Of a DNA stretch of 64,000 nucleotides, positions 7,408 to 17,296 are shown in pieces. The stretch's first letter is position 1. The number at the start of each line of letters is the position of its first letter. This DNA is from Enhygromyxa salina (lineage in GTDB: Bacteria > Myxococcota_A > Polyangia > Nannocystales > Nannocystaceae): contig NZ_PVNL01000051.1 in assembly GCF_002994635.1 (NCBI RefSeq), positions 62,001-126,000 on the forward strand, read 5' to 3'. The notes beneath the pieces were generated by a model. It did not search any database. It was not told where the DNA came from and saw only the letters and a list, made by a program, of their open reading frames with translations. A program made the translations under genes and the position numbers.

Positions 7408-8562
7408 CTAGCTCTCGGCGCACAGCTGGCGCAGGGTCTCGCCGTATCGAGCGGCTCGCTTTTGACCGAGTTCGGGGCACTCCGCGAGTCGATCCACGCC
7501 CTCGCTGACCAACCACCCGAGCGCGCGGGGAGGCAGGATCACGTGCGGCGGCAGCTCGCGCCGCTCGGCCTCCTCGCGGCGCCACTGCTTGAGGGCCTTG
7601 GCTCGACTGGCCTCGCGGGCAGGCAGTCGCTCGCGGCTGGGTCGCGCGGGGACCTTGGGCGGATTCTCCAGCGCGTTGGCGACGACCTCGAGCAGCGCGT
7701 CACCGTGCTCGCGCATGAACGCGCCGCGCAGTCGCAGGCGTCGGAGCGCGGCGTGATCGGTGGGCGCGCGGTTAGCCAGGTTGATCAGCGGCTGGTTGGC
7801 GATCAGGCGGCCCGGTGGGTAGTCGAGCTCGCGGCCCATCTTGTCGCGCCAGGTGTAGAGCGCCGCGAGCACCCCGTGGCGGTCTTTTCGCAGCTCGCCA
7901 GCGCCCTTGAGCCGCCACATCCGCGCGGGGTCGAAGCTGTTGTCGTGGGCGGCGGCCCGCGCGACGCTGGCGTTGGCGAGCTCGAGCTCCTCGTCGAGGT
8001 CGGCGTCCTGGATCCGGCTGACCAGCTCGGCGCCGATCTCTGGCAGGTGCACGACATCGGCCAGCGCGTAGCCGAGCGCGAACTCGTCGATCGGGCGCTG
8101 ACCCCAGTCGTGCTGGGTGTGCTCCTTGGCCAGCGCGATCCCGCACAGCTCTTCGACCACGGCCGCGTACCCGGTTCGGCGCCAGCCGAGAAAGCTCGCC
8201 GCCTGCTGGGTGTCGAACAGGTTGCCGAGCGTCAGGGAGAAGTCGCGCTTGAGGCAGGCCACGTCGTACTCGCCGCCGTGGACCCAGACCCGCAGCTTGG
8301 GATCCGCGAGCGGGGCCGCGAGCGGGGCGAGGGCCTCGGCCCCGGCCTGTGGGGTCGGGCCGTCGCCGGTCAGCGCGAACGGGTCGACCAGCCACAGCTG
8401 CCCGCCGACGTTGAGCTGCAGCAGGCAGACCCGCTCATGGTAGGCGAACATCGAATTCGACTCGCTGTCGAGCGCGACCCAGGGCGCGTCCGCGAGCGCG
8501 GCCGCGAGCTCGAGCACGGCGCTGGCATCGCGGACCCAGCTGTGGTCTGGCAGCTTCGTCAT
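7408..8562 (-). CDS. rnd: ribonuclease D-like 3'-5' exonuclease
   Basis: 384 aa from the ATG at 8562. The DEDD exonuclease motifs are in order: Exo I VALDSESNSM, Exo II VWVHGGEYDVACLKRDF and Exo III FALGYALADVVHLPEIG (Y-x3-D). An HRDC-type helical region follows, and the end (EGVDRLAECPELGQKRAARY) looks like a second one. This matches RNase D, which trims tRNA and other structured RNA 3' ends in the cytoplasm. The length is typical. The gene converges on the Cys-motif protein gene (7 bp apart) and diverges from the GNAT gene. The symbol is by family; substrates in this organism are unknown. Confidence 0.85.
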   Translation of the reverse strand: MTKLPDHSWVRDASAVLELAAALADAPWVALDSESNSMFAYHERVCLLQLNVGGQLWLVDPFALTGDGPTPQAGAEALAPLAAPLADPKLRVWVHGGEYDVACLKRDFSLTLGNLFDTQQAASFLGWRRTGYAAVVEELCGIALAKEHTQHDWGQRPIDEFALGYALADVVHLPEIGAELVSRIQDADLDEELELANASVARAAAHDNSFDPARMWRLKGAGELRKDRHGVLAALYTWRDKMGRELDYPPGRLIANQPLINLANRAPTDHAALRRLRLRGAFMREHGDALLEVVANALENPPKVPARPSRERLPAREASRAKALKQWRREEAERRELPPHVILPPRALGWLVSEGVDRLAECPELGQKRAARYGETLRQLCAES

Positions 8563-8580
8563 CGCGCGCAGCGTATCGAA

Positions 8581-8607
8581 TACCCGAGAATCGGGACAGA
8601 TCGGGTA
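8581..8607. promoter_or_regulatory. inverted repeat in divergent promoter region
   Basis: TACCCGA at 8581-8587 and TCGGGTA at 8601-8607 form a perfect 7-bp inverted repeat with a 13-bp spacer. It lies in the 73-bp gap between the divergent rnd and GNAT genes. Position and symmetry suit a regulator site, but no matching regulator gene or promoter boxes were identified. Confidence 0.25.
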
Positions 8608-8635
8608 AACTCGCCCATACAATCAGCCCTCGCGC

Positions 8636-9277
8636 GTGGCCACGCTCGCTGGCGACGAGCAGGTCGAGGTCTGTGAGCTGCGCTGGGCGACGCCAGCGGG
8701 GGAATCGCTACTCGTGCAGATCGACGACGCAGCGCTGACAAACTACCGGATCCGGCTCGCGCAGCCGAGTGACGTCGCCGCGCTCGCGCGCGTGCACGTC
8801 GCGAGCTGGCACCACGCGTACGGCCAGATCATGTCGGCGTCGAGCCTCGCCAACACCAACCTCGCGCGCAGCGTCAGCCGGTTTCGCGGGTACTTCTGGC
8901 ACGGCGGGCAGGATCTCTCGCTGCTGCACGTGCTCGACGGCGAGGATGGCGTGGTCGGGTACGTCAACAGCGGGCTGAGCAACAGCCGCGAGCTCGGGGT
9001 CCGCGGCGAGGTCTACGAGCTCTACCTGCACCCCGACGTGCACGGTCGCGGCGGCGGCCGAAAGCTCCTGAGCGCCGGCCTGTGGGCGCTCAGCGGGCGT
9101 CGACTGGTCCCCGCGGTGGTCTGGGTGCTGGCCGAGAACCACCCCGCGCGGCGCTTTTACGAGCGCATGCGCGGCCGCGAGATCGCCCACGGCGAGGTCA
9201 ACGTCGGCGATCAGGTCCTCGCCAAGGTCGCGTACGCGTGGATCGATTACCTACCCTGGCCCGAGTGGATCGACTGA
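8636..9277 (+). CDS. GNAT family N-acetyltransferase
   Basis: 213 aa from a GTG at 8636. A GTG at 8713 (QIDDAALTNYRIRLAQ) would give a start closer to the usual GNAT N-terminus and is a serious alternative. The fold's signature is clear: IRLAQPSDVAALARVHVASW at the start, then EVYELYLHPDVHGRGGGRKL with the acetyl-CoA pyrophosphate loop (R/QxxGxG/A). The final conserved block contains VLAENHPARRFYERMRGREI. It probably acetylates an amine on a small molecule or protein; the substrate cannot be predicted. The gene is monocistronic, followed by intergenic repeat copy B. Confidence 0.8.
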   Translation: MATLAGDEQVEVCELRWATPAGESLLVQIDDAALTNYRIRLAQPSDVAALARVHVASWHHAYGQIMSASSLANTNLARSVSRFRGYFWHGGQDLSLLHVLDGEDGVVGYVNSGLSNSRELGVRGEVYELYLHPDVHGRGGGRKLLSAGLWALSGRRLVPAVVWVLAENHPARRFYERMRGREIAHGEVNVGDQVLAKVAYAWIDYLPWPEWID

Positions 9278-9283
9278 GGGCTG

Positions 9284-9363
9284 ACAGTTCGCTGCCCGAA
9301 GGTGAACCATTCTACGAATGGCGCCTGCAAGCGGGCGAGGAGTCTCGCCCGAGCTGAAAACAG
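9284..9363 (-). repeat. dispersed intergenic repeat, copy B (inverted relative to copy A)
   Basis: 80 bp whose reverse complement aligns with 4817-4895 with about ten mismatches and one gap. Its hairpin at 9332-9351 (CGGGCGAG, loop GAGT, CTCGCCCG) differs from copy A at two stem positions on each arm, and both changes keep pairing. The CTGAAAACAG end is repeated again just downstream, at 9370-9379. The segment CTCGCCCGAGCTGAAAACAG (9344-9363) recurs exactly at 62765-62784. Confidence 0.8.
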
Positions 9364-9381
9364 ACCGAGCTGAAAACAGAC

Positions 9382-10752
9382 CTACTCTACTTTGTCGAGT
9401 CGGGGGAATCGCATGGTCACGAATTCCTCGCCTGCCGTCGGGTGGATCCCCATGGTCGCGTCAAAGTCTCGCTTGGTCGCCCGGCACTTGATCGCGACCG
9501 CGAGGCCTTGAATGAGCTCGGGTGCGTCATCACCGACCATGTGCGCGCCCAGGACCACGTCGGTCCGTTTGTCGACCACGAGCTTGACGAGGACTCGCTC
9601 GTTGCGGCCCGAGATGGTCGCCTTCATCGGGCGAAACCGGGCGCAGTAGACGTCGATCTCGCTGAATTGCTCGCGCGCTTGCTGCTCGGTCAGGCCGACG
9701 GTGGCGACGGGCGGGCGCGAGAACACGGCCGTGGCGACGTCACGGCGATCGACGGTCATCGGGTTGTCGTTGAACAGCGTCTCCGCCAGCGCGCGGCCCT
9801 CCGCGATCGCAACTGGCGTCAAGTTGATCCGGTTGGTGACGTCGCCGACCGCGTAGATGTTGGCCACGCTGGTCCGGTTGCGCTCGTTGACGACCACGCT
9901 GCCGTCGGGGTTGCACGCGACACCGACCGCCTCGAGCCCGAGCCCCGCGCTGTTGGGCGCGCGCCCGGTCGCGTACAGCAGCGCGTCGGTCTCGAGCATC
10001 TCGCCGTGATCGAGCAGCAGCTTCAGCGGGCCATCTTCACCGTCACGCGCGACGCTGCGCAGCACGACCTCGGTCTCGATCGTGATGCCCCGGGCGCGCA
10101 TCTCTTCGGCCAGGCGCTCGCGGATCTCGAGGTCGAACCCGCGCAGCACGTTGTCACCGCGCAACAGCATGGTCACCTGCGCGCCCGCGGCGTTGAAGAT
10201 GCCCGCGAACTCGACCCCGATGTAGCCACCGCCGACGATCACCACGCGGGCCGGCAGCCGGTCGAGCTCGAGCGCTTCGTTGGAGGTGATCGAGTGCTCG
10301 ATGCCCGGGATCGTCGGACGCACGGGCCACCCGCCCGTGGCGATGAGGATGTGCTTGGCGGTGTAGCGCTTGCCCGCGACCTCGACCGTGTGCGCGTCGA
10401 CCAGCGCGCCGCGACCGGAGATCAGCTCGACCTTCGAGTCTTGCAGCAGCCGCAGGTAGATCTGCTCGAGGCGATCGAGCTCGGCCTCCTTGGCGGCGAT
10501 CAGCCGGGGCCAGTCGAGCTTGGGCGTGCCCAGCTCCCAGCCGAAGCCCTTCGCGTCCTCGAAGTGCTCGGAGAACGAGGCTCCGTACACCAGCAATTTC
10601 TTGGGGACGCAGCCCCGCATCACGCACGTGCCTCCAACCCGCAGTTCTTCGCAGATCGCCACCTTGGCGCCATACTCGCCCGCGCGGCGGCTGGCGGCCA
10701 CGCCGCCCGATCCGGCGCCGATCGTGAACAGGTCGAAGTCGAAGTCTGACAC
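9382..10752 (-). CDS. gor: glutathione-disulfide reductase
   Basis: 456 aa, the usual length for the class I pyridine nucleotide disulfide oxidoreductases. It has the FAD motif IGAGSGGVAASRRAGEYGA and the redox-active pair Cys43/Cys48 in GGTCVMRGCVPKKLLVYGA. The GGTCVxRGCVPKKLLVY form points to glutathione reductase of the plant/proteobacterial type rather than lipoamide or mercuric reductase. The NAD(P) motif is VVIVGGGYIGVEFAGIF, and the C-terminal active-site block is MGIHPTAGEEFVTMR. It reduces GSSG with NADPH in the cytoplasm. The gene stands alone. It may supply reductant to thiol-based peroxide defence, such as the peroxiredoxin at 13783, but that link is inference. Confidence 0.92.
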   Translation of the reverse strand: MSDFDFDLFTIGAGSGGVAASRRAGEYGAKVAICEELRVGGTCVMRGCVPKKLLVYGASFSEHFEDAKGFGWELGTPKLDWPRLIAAKEAELDRLEQIYLRLLQDSKVELISGRGALVDAHTVEVAGKRYTAKHILIATGGWPVRPTIPGIEHSITSNEALELDRLPARVVIVGGGYIGVEFAGIFNAAGAQVTMLLRGDNVLRGFDLEIRERLAEEMRARGITIETEVVLRSVARDGEDGPLKLLLDHGEMLETDALLYATGRAPNSAGLGLEAVGVACNPDGSVVVNERNRTSVANIYAVGDVTNRINLTPVAIAEGRALAETLFNDNPMTVDRRDVATAVFSRPPVATVGLTEQQAREQFSEIDVYCARFRPMKATISGRNERVLVKLVVDKRTDVVLGAHMVGDDAPELIQGLAVAIKCRATKRDFDATMGIHPTAGEEFVTMRFPRLDKVE

Positions 10753-10800
10753 CGCGGCACGCTAGCGCTGGCGTGGTCAAAGCTCAACACCGCTGGTAGC

Positions 10801-11103
10801 GTGGTTCAACCGCTCATGCAGCGCCTCGTCGACATCCTTCTGCTCGGGTTGCCCGTGATGGTGGTGTTCTTGCTGCTGGGCCTCGCGCTGAGCGTGGCCG
10901 TGCTGATCAAGGAGGGGCGGGGGCGCGCGAGCCGGATCTCGCAGATCGTCGGGTTGATCAACCTCGCGCTGGTGATCCCACTGTCGGTACTGTCGTGGGC
11001 GGCCGAGCTGGGCGGGCCGCGCTTGATGTTCATGTTCTCGGCTGGTGCGTTCGCGCTCGTGGGGCTGCTCGGGCTGCGGCTGCCGCTGCGGTTCAGAGAT
11101 TGA
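10801..11103 (+). CDS. small three-TM membrane protein
   Basis: 100 aa from a GTG at 10801, or 95 aa from the ATG at 10816 (MQRLVDILL). Three hydrophobic segments are visible: about residues 9-36 (ILLLGLPVMVVFLLLGLALS), 48-68 (VGLINLALVIPLSVLSW) and 74-95. A basic, Arg-rich loop (KEGRGRASR) lies between the first two and suggests that side is cytoplasmic. I recognise no family. The gene reads in the same direction as the kinase operon that starts 62 bp downstream. Confidence 0.5.
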   Translation: MVQPLMQRLVDILLLGLPVMVVFLLLGLALSVAVLIKEGRGRASRISQIVGLINLALVIPLSVLSWAAELGGPRLMFMFSAGAFALVGLLGLRLPLRFRD

Positions 11104-11165
11104 GGGCGGCGCGGCGCCCGTAGCGACAGCTGACGTGGAAATCGGGTACGCTGGCGCGGCGACCC

Positions 11166-12814
<1,649 letters not shown>

Positions 12815-12818
<4 letters not shown>

Positions 12819-13786
12819 TCCTGATCGATCGTCGTGCCTGGCTCCGCCAGCTGTTGTTGATCCGTGGCACCTCGCTGGTCTGGACCTGGAAGCGGGTCTC
12901 GCTCGCGACCGGCGTGGCGACCATCGCCACGGTGCTGCATCAGCTGCACGGCGGCAGCTCGGCGATCGATCTGTCGCCGCTGCCGTTCACGCTGATCGGT
13001 CTGGCGCTCTCGATCTTCCTCGGGTTCCGCAACAACACCAGCTACGATCGGTTCTGGGAGGGTCGCAAGCTGTGGGGCTCGCTGGTCAACGTCGCCCGCT
13101 CGTTCACGCGCCAGCTGCTCACGCTGGTCGGGCCACGCATGGTCGACGCGAACTGTGATCATCGCGCGGGCGTGGGCGAGGCGGCCGAGATGCAGGCGGT
13201 TCGCCACGCCCTGGTCCACGCGTTGATCGCCTACGTCCACGCGCTGCGCCACCACCTGCGCGATGAAGACGGGCTCGAGCAGCTGCACGGCTTGCTGCCC
13301 CCCGAGCTGCTGGCCTCGCTCGCGTCCGAGCACAACCGCCCGGTCGCGATCACCCAGTGGATCGGCGATCAGCTGCGGGGGCTGTACGATCGCGGCTGGA
13401 TCCATGCTCACCATCTGACCGTGCTCGAGGCCAGCCTCACCGAGATCACCGCGGTCCAGGGCGCGTGCGAGCGGATCAAGTCGACGCCGATCCCCGCCAG
13501 CTACACGGTGCTGATCCACCGGATCGTCGTGCTCTACTGTGTCGGGCTGCCGTTCGGAATTTTGTCGACGGTCGGGACCATGACCCCGGTCGTGGTGGCG
13601 ATCGTCGCCTACGCGTTCTACGGCCTCGACGCGGTCGGCACCGAGATCGAAGATCCGTTCGGGCTCGACCCCAATGATCTGCCGCTGTCGGCGCTGTCGC
13701 GGATGATCGAGGTCAACTTGCGCCAGCGCCTCGGCGAGCAGGAGCTGCCGCCCTTGCTCGAGCCGGTGGATGGGATACTCCAATGA
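12815..13786 (+). CDS. bestrophin family anion channel-like protein
   Basis: 323 aa, starting at the GTG that overlaps the kinase stop. The N-terminal region has the conserved block TSLVWTWKRVSLATGVATIA. The family signature follows: LGFRNNTSYDRFWEGRKLWG, then SLVNVARSF (RNNxxYxRxWExRxxWG). Further hydrophobic segments are near residues 230-270 (IHRIVVLYCVGLPFGILSTV). The terminal IEDPFGLDPNDLPL matches the bestrophin/YneE acidic segment. These proteins form pentameric inner-membrane ion channels. Position between a receptor kinase and a peroxiredoxin-like lipoprotein suggests a stress or ion-homeostasis role, which is inference. Confidence 0.88.
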
Positions 13787-14421
13787 GCGTGACGACTGTG
13801 CGCAACGCACCGGCCGCTCGCGTGGCGGGTCTCCTCGGCGCTTGCCTGATCGCGTGCTTGGGCCTGGGCTCCGGCTGTGGGTGGAAGCTTGAGACCCGCG
13901 AGGCCCCGTCTGCCCTGGGGCAAGCGGCTGACGGCGGGCCAGCGGACGCGGGGGCGCGCGCGGTCGCGGCCGCGTTCTCCCTGCCCAACGATGACGGCAG
14001 CCACGTCAGCCTCGACGATCTGCTGGCCGAGGGCCGACCGGCGGTGTTGGTGTTCTATCGCGGGCACTGGTGACCTTTTTGTCGTGACCAGCTCGGGAAG
14101 CTGGCAAGGGAGAAGCCGCGGTTCGACGAGCTCGGGGTCCGCGTGGTTGCGATCAGCGCTGACTCTGCGGCGGACTCCAAGCGGCTGCGCGAGCGGCTGG
14201 GCCTGAACTTCCCGCTGCTCACCGACGAAGGCGTCGCGGTGGCCTCGGCCTACGGGGTCGCGATGAAGGGGGAGGACATCGCGGTCCCGGCCACCTTCGT
14301 GATCATGCCCAACCGCGAGGTGTTCTGGCACTACGTGGGCGAGACCCCGGCGGATCGGCCCGGCAAGCTCGCCGTGATCGAGCAGCTCGAGGCCGCGCTG
14401 GCCGAGCTCGCCGGGTCCTGA
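13783..14421 (+). CDS. candidate selenocysteine-containing peroxiredoxin-like lipoprotein (in-frame UGA at 14071-14073)
   Basis: 212 residues if the UGA at 14071 is read as Sec97. Before it the frame gives a signal peptide ending in LGLGSGC (lipobox), a spacer, and the thioredoxin-fold start AFSLPNDDGSHVSLDDLLAE, then VLVFYRGHW. After it, in the same frame without a shift, it continues PFCRDQLGKLAREKPRFDEL, then VVAISADS and LNFPLLTDEGVAVASAYGVA, to a normal end. AhpC/TSA homologues read YRGHWCPFC here, so the UGA replaces exactly the first (peroxidatic) Cys of a CxxC motif. A SECIS-like hairpin lies 14 nt downstream. The ATG overlaps the bestrophin stop. If UGA is not decoded, the product is a useless 96-residue stub. 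Sec machinery genes are not in the window. Confidence 0.8.
14074..14109 (+). promoter_or_regulatory. putative bacterial SECIS element
   Basis: Directly after the in-frame UGA, CCAGCT (14088-14093) and AGCTGG (14099-14104) pair perfectly around the 5-nt loop CGGGA. CCTT (14074-14077) can also pair with AAGG (14106-14109) to close a lower stem. The apical loop starts 20 nt after the UGA and has G at its second position. This suits known bacterial SECIS geometry, which needs a short stem about 16-37 nt downstream with a G early in the loop. It would be bound by SelB during translation. Confidence 0.65.
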
Positions 14422-14429
14422 GGCGGGTC

Positions 14430-15470
14430 TCAGCTGCGACCAAGCGCGACCGCGAGGTCGTCACCGAGCTCGAAGATCGCCTTTTTGTTGGCCGGGCTGG
14501 CCCCGCCCATGGTCAAGAACCCGTGGATCAGCCGCTCGTGGCAGCGATAGTCGACGCTGACGCCCGCCTCGCGCAGGGCGTCGGCGTACGCGGCACCCTC
14601 GTCGCGCAGCGGGTCGAAGCCGGCGGTGCGGATCAGCGCAGGCGCGAGGCCATCGAAGCGCGCCGCGCTCAGCGGTGAGACCAGCGGGTTCGCGGCGTCC
14701 TCGGGACCGCGCAGGTAGTGATCGTGAAACCAGTCGATCATCTTGGTGGTCAGCAGCGCGCCCTCGCCGAACTGCGTGCGTGAAGCAAAGCGCGCGTTGC
14801 ACTGCGTCATGGGGTACAGCAGCGCTTGCACCGTTGGCTGGGGCAGGTCGGCGTCGCGCAGGCGATGGCACAAGCCCGCGCACAGGTTGGCGCCCGCCGA
14901 GTCGCCGCCGATCGCAACTCGATCTGGATCGACCCCGAGCTTGGCCGCGTGGGCTCGCACCCAGCTCAAGCTCGCGAGCGCGTCGTCGCTCGCGCTAGGA
15001 AATTTGTGCTCGGGGCTCTTGCGATAGTCGACGGCCACGACCACGCAGCCGATCCGGCTGGCCAGACACGCGCACGCGCTGGCGTGGGACTCGAGCCCGC
15101 CGATCACAAACCCGCCGCCGTGAAACCACAGCAACACAGGCAGCGACGCGGCCTGGGCGTGTGGGCGATACAGCCGCGCGGGCAGGGGGCCCCCGGGTCC
15201 GGGGATCTCGAGCTCGCGCTGCTCGGCCAGCGAGGTCGGCGGCAGGTCGACCGCGGCGCCGTCGGCCTGGAACCGGTGGCGGGCCTTCGCCGGGCTCAGG
15301 TGATGGAGCTCGCCGAGCTTGGCCAGCCGCATCAGCGAGAGCAGCACGTGGGTGTGGAGGTCCTGCTCGATCCCGCGGTCACTGCGGGGCGGGTCCCCGA
15401 AGCTGGCCCGCAGCAGTCGCTCGGGAGTGGCGGTCAGCGCCCGTACCCCGCCTCGCAGCAGGCGCTTCAT
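14430..15470 (-). CDS. alpha/beta hydrolase, hormone-sensitive-lipase family esterase
   Basis: 346 aa from the ATG at 15470. The oxyanion-hole motif HGGGFVIGGLESH, nucleophile motif GGDSAGANLCAG, acid region GFDPLRDEGAAYADALREAG and the catalytic His in RLIHGFLTMGG define the HSL/bacterial carboxylesterase family (alpha/beta hydrolase fold 3). About 90 N-terminal residues form the helical cap. Substrates are likely short-to-medium acyl esters. No signal peptide is visible, so it is cytoplasmic. It converges on the peroxiredoxin gene (8 bp apart) and diverges from the pseudokinase gene across 178 bp that hold no feature I can name. Confidence 0.88.
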   Translation of the reverse strand: MKRLLRGGVRALTATPERLLRASFGDPPRSDRGIEQDLHTHVLLSLMRLAKLGELHHLSPAKARHRFQADGAAVDLPPTSLAEQRELEIPGPGGPLPARLYRPHAQAASLPVLLWFHGGGFVIGGLESHASACACLASRIGCVVVAVDYRKSPEHKFPSASDDALASLSWVRAHAAKLGVDPDRVAIGGDSAGANLCAGLCHRLRDADLPQPTVQALLYPMTQCNARFASRTQFGEGALLTTKMIDWFHDHYLRGPEDAANPLVSPLSAARFDGLAPALIRTAGFDPLRDEGAAYADALREAGVSVDYRCHERLIHGFLTMGGASPANKKAIFELGDDLAVALGRS

Positions 15471-15648
15471 GTCCCACCTGAACAACGGGTGAGCGCAACA
15501 CGGCTTGTCGGGTGGCGATCGAACACGGGGCGTAGGTGTACCACCGCCCTGCGACCACCGCTGCGCTGATCTTTTGGGCGATGTGGTCGCGAGTCGTTCC
15601 CGTGTGGCTGCTGCGGTTGGTCCCGGCGCTCGTGTTAAGCTCTCCGCC

Positions 15649-17295
15649 ATGGACCCCGCAGACGCCAACAGTCCGCGCCGGACGATGGCGTGGCTCGGTC
15701 CAGACGGGGCGTCGACGGAGCGCGCCGCCACGCCCAACCGGTCGCCTGCTCCAGCCAGATCGATGCGTTGGATAGCCAACCCTGGCGTCTCGCCGGCGGC
15801 TCCCCAGGTCGCCGCGGGGACACTGGCGAACGCGCCGGTCGAGCGCGGGTCTACGCGCCACCGCGGCGATCTCATCGGTGATCACTACCGGCTCGAACGG
15901 CCGCTGCGCGAGGCTGCGCTCACGCAGACGTGGGAGGCGACCAGCGTCGCGCTCGGGCGCGCGGTTGCGATTGAATTCTCGGATCCGCAGGCTCACCCGA
16001 TCAGTGACGACTGGCTCGAGGTCGCGCGAACCCTCGCGCGCCTGCGTCACCCCCAGATCGTCGAGATCGGCGACTTTGGTCAGCTCCCGGATGGCACGGC
16101 CTACGTCGTCATGGAGCTGCTCGTCGGCGAGACCGTCGAGCAGCTGCTGCAGCGACGCGGGTGCGTGGCGTGGGCGCGGGCGGTTCAGATCATCGAGCAA
16201 GTCGGCTCGGCGCTGGCTGCAGCGCATCACGAGGGGGTCCTCCACGGCGATCTGCAGCCCAGCAGCGTCGTGTTGATCGACAGCGGTGACCGCAGTGACG
16301 CGGTGAAGGTCGTCGGTTTCCACCCGGCGCGCGCGCACGGTGGGGCGCCAGCGTTCATGAGCCCCGAGCAGTGTCGCGGCGAGCCGCCTGATCCACGCAG
16401 CGACGTCTACGCGATCGGCTGCCTGCTCCACGCCCTGATCGTCGGCGAGGCTCCGTTCTCGGGTGACCCCGAGCGGCTGCGCTGGCGGCATCTCAACGAG
16501 GCACCCAAGGCGCTCGGTGAGCGAGCGCCCCGGCAGTTCATCCCCGCCGAGCTCGAGGCCGTCGCCCGGCGGTGCCTGGAGAAGCAGCCAGCGCGCCGAT
16601 TTGGCGACATCCCCGAGCTCATGGCTGAGCTGGCGGCGGTGTCCAGCTTCGCCGCCGCCGCCAACTTGGCCGCCGACGTCATCCGAGCGCCCGACGCGGC
16701 CGCGCGCCCGATGGGCTTCGCCGCGCGGCGACACCCCCAAGTATCGGCCTCACCGCCGGCCGCAGCGTCGGTCGCAGCCGTGCCTGCGGCCGCCCCCAAG
16801 CCCCAGCGAGCCTCGGATCCGCCGGACCAGCGCCGGGGTCCGTCGATCGGGGCGGTGGTCGGGACCGCGCTGGGCAGCGTGGCTGCGATCGTCGGGGTCG
16901 GACTCGGCGGTTGGTGGTTGGTGACGCGGTTGATCGCGGAGCCGCCGGTCGGCGTCGGCGAGCAAGCCGAACAGCTCGCTGCCCCCGCGGACCCACCAGC
17001 GAGCGCGCCCCGCGAGTCACCTTCACCCGCGATCGAGAGCCCGGCGGTGACCGAGGCTGATCGAGCGCAGCGCGGGTCAGGCACCGACGAGATCGCCAGC
17101 TCCGACGCCTCCGAGCCCGACGCGACCGACACGGTGAGCCCGACCAAGCCGGCCAGCGCCGCGCAAACGCCCAAGGTAAAGCCGAAGCCCGAGCCCGAGC
17201 CGAACCCCGAGCCGAGCGAGAAGCCCTCGCTAAAGCCCGACAGCAAGGCCAACGAGGGGATCGCCCACGACGACTTGGTCGATCCCTGGGAGTAG
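15649..17295 (+). CDS. transmembrane pseudokinase (degenerate Ser/Thr kinase domain)
   Basis: 548 aa from the ATG at 15649. A Hanks-type fold is recognisable (residues ~84-330), with VVMELLVGETVEQLLQRRG, AFMSPEQCRGEPPDPRSDVY and AIGCLLHALIVGEAPFSG. The catalytic residues are replaced: the glycine loop is lost (LREAALTQTW), the VAIK lysine is Glu109 (AVAIEF), HRDLKPxN is HGDLQPSS (199-206), and the DFG Asp is Gly223 (VVGFHPAR). Phosphotransfer therefore looks impossible by the normal mechanism. A membrane segment at ~400-427 (AVVGTALGSVAAIVGVGLGG) precedes a long Pro/Glu/Lys-rich tail ending DDLVDPWE. It probably acts as a binding or scaffold receptor, perhaps for one of the active kinases in the window. 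Confidence 0.85.
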   Translation: MDPADANSPRRTMAWLGPDGASTERAATPNRSPAPARSMRWIANPGVSPAAPQVAAGTLANAPVERGSTRHRGDLIGDHYRLERPLREAALTQTWEATSVALGRAVAIEFSDPQAHPISDDWLEVARTLARLRHPQIVEIGDFGQLPDGTAYVVMELLVGETVEQLLQRRGCVAWARAVQIIEQVGSALAAAHHEGVLHGDLQPSSVVLIDSGDRSDAVKVVGFHPARAHGGAPAFMSPEQCRGEPPDPRSDVYAIGCLLHALIVGEAPFSGDPERLRWRHLNEAPKALGERAPRQFIPAELEAVARRCLEKQPARRFGDIPELMAELAAVSSFAAAANLAADVIRAPDAAARPMGFAARRHPQVSASPPAAASVAAVPAAAPKPQRASDPPDQRRGPSIGAVVGTALGSVAAIVGVGLGGWWLVTRLIAEPPVGVGEQAEQLAAPADPPASAPRESPSPAIESPAVTEADRAQRGSGTDEIASSDASEPDATDTVSPTKPASAAQTPKVKPKPEPEPNPEPSEKPSLKPDSKANEGIAHDDLVDPWE

Positions 17296-17296
17296 C

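Noticed and set aside
13783..14421. Reading the peroxiredoxin as a frameshifted or nonsense pseudogene
   Set aside because: Both halves are in the same frame, the only disruption is TGA exactly at a conserved Cys, and the downstream half shows normal family sequence with a SECIS-like hairpin. Decay is possible but less likely.
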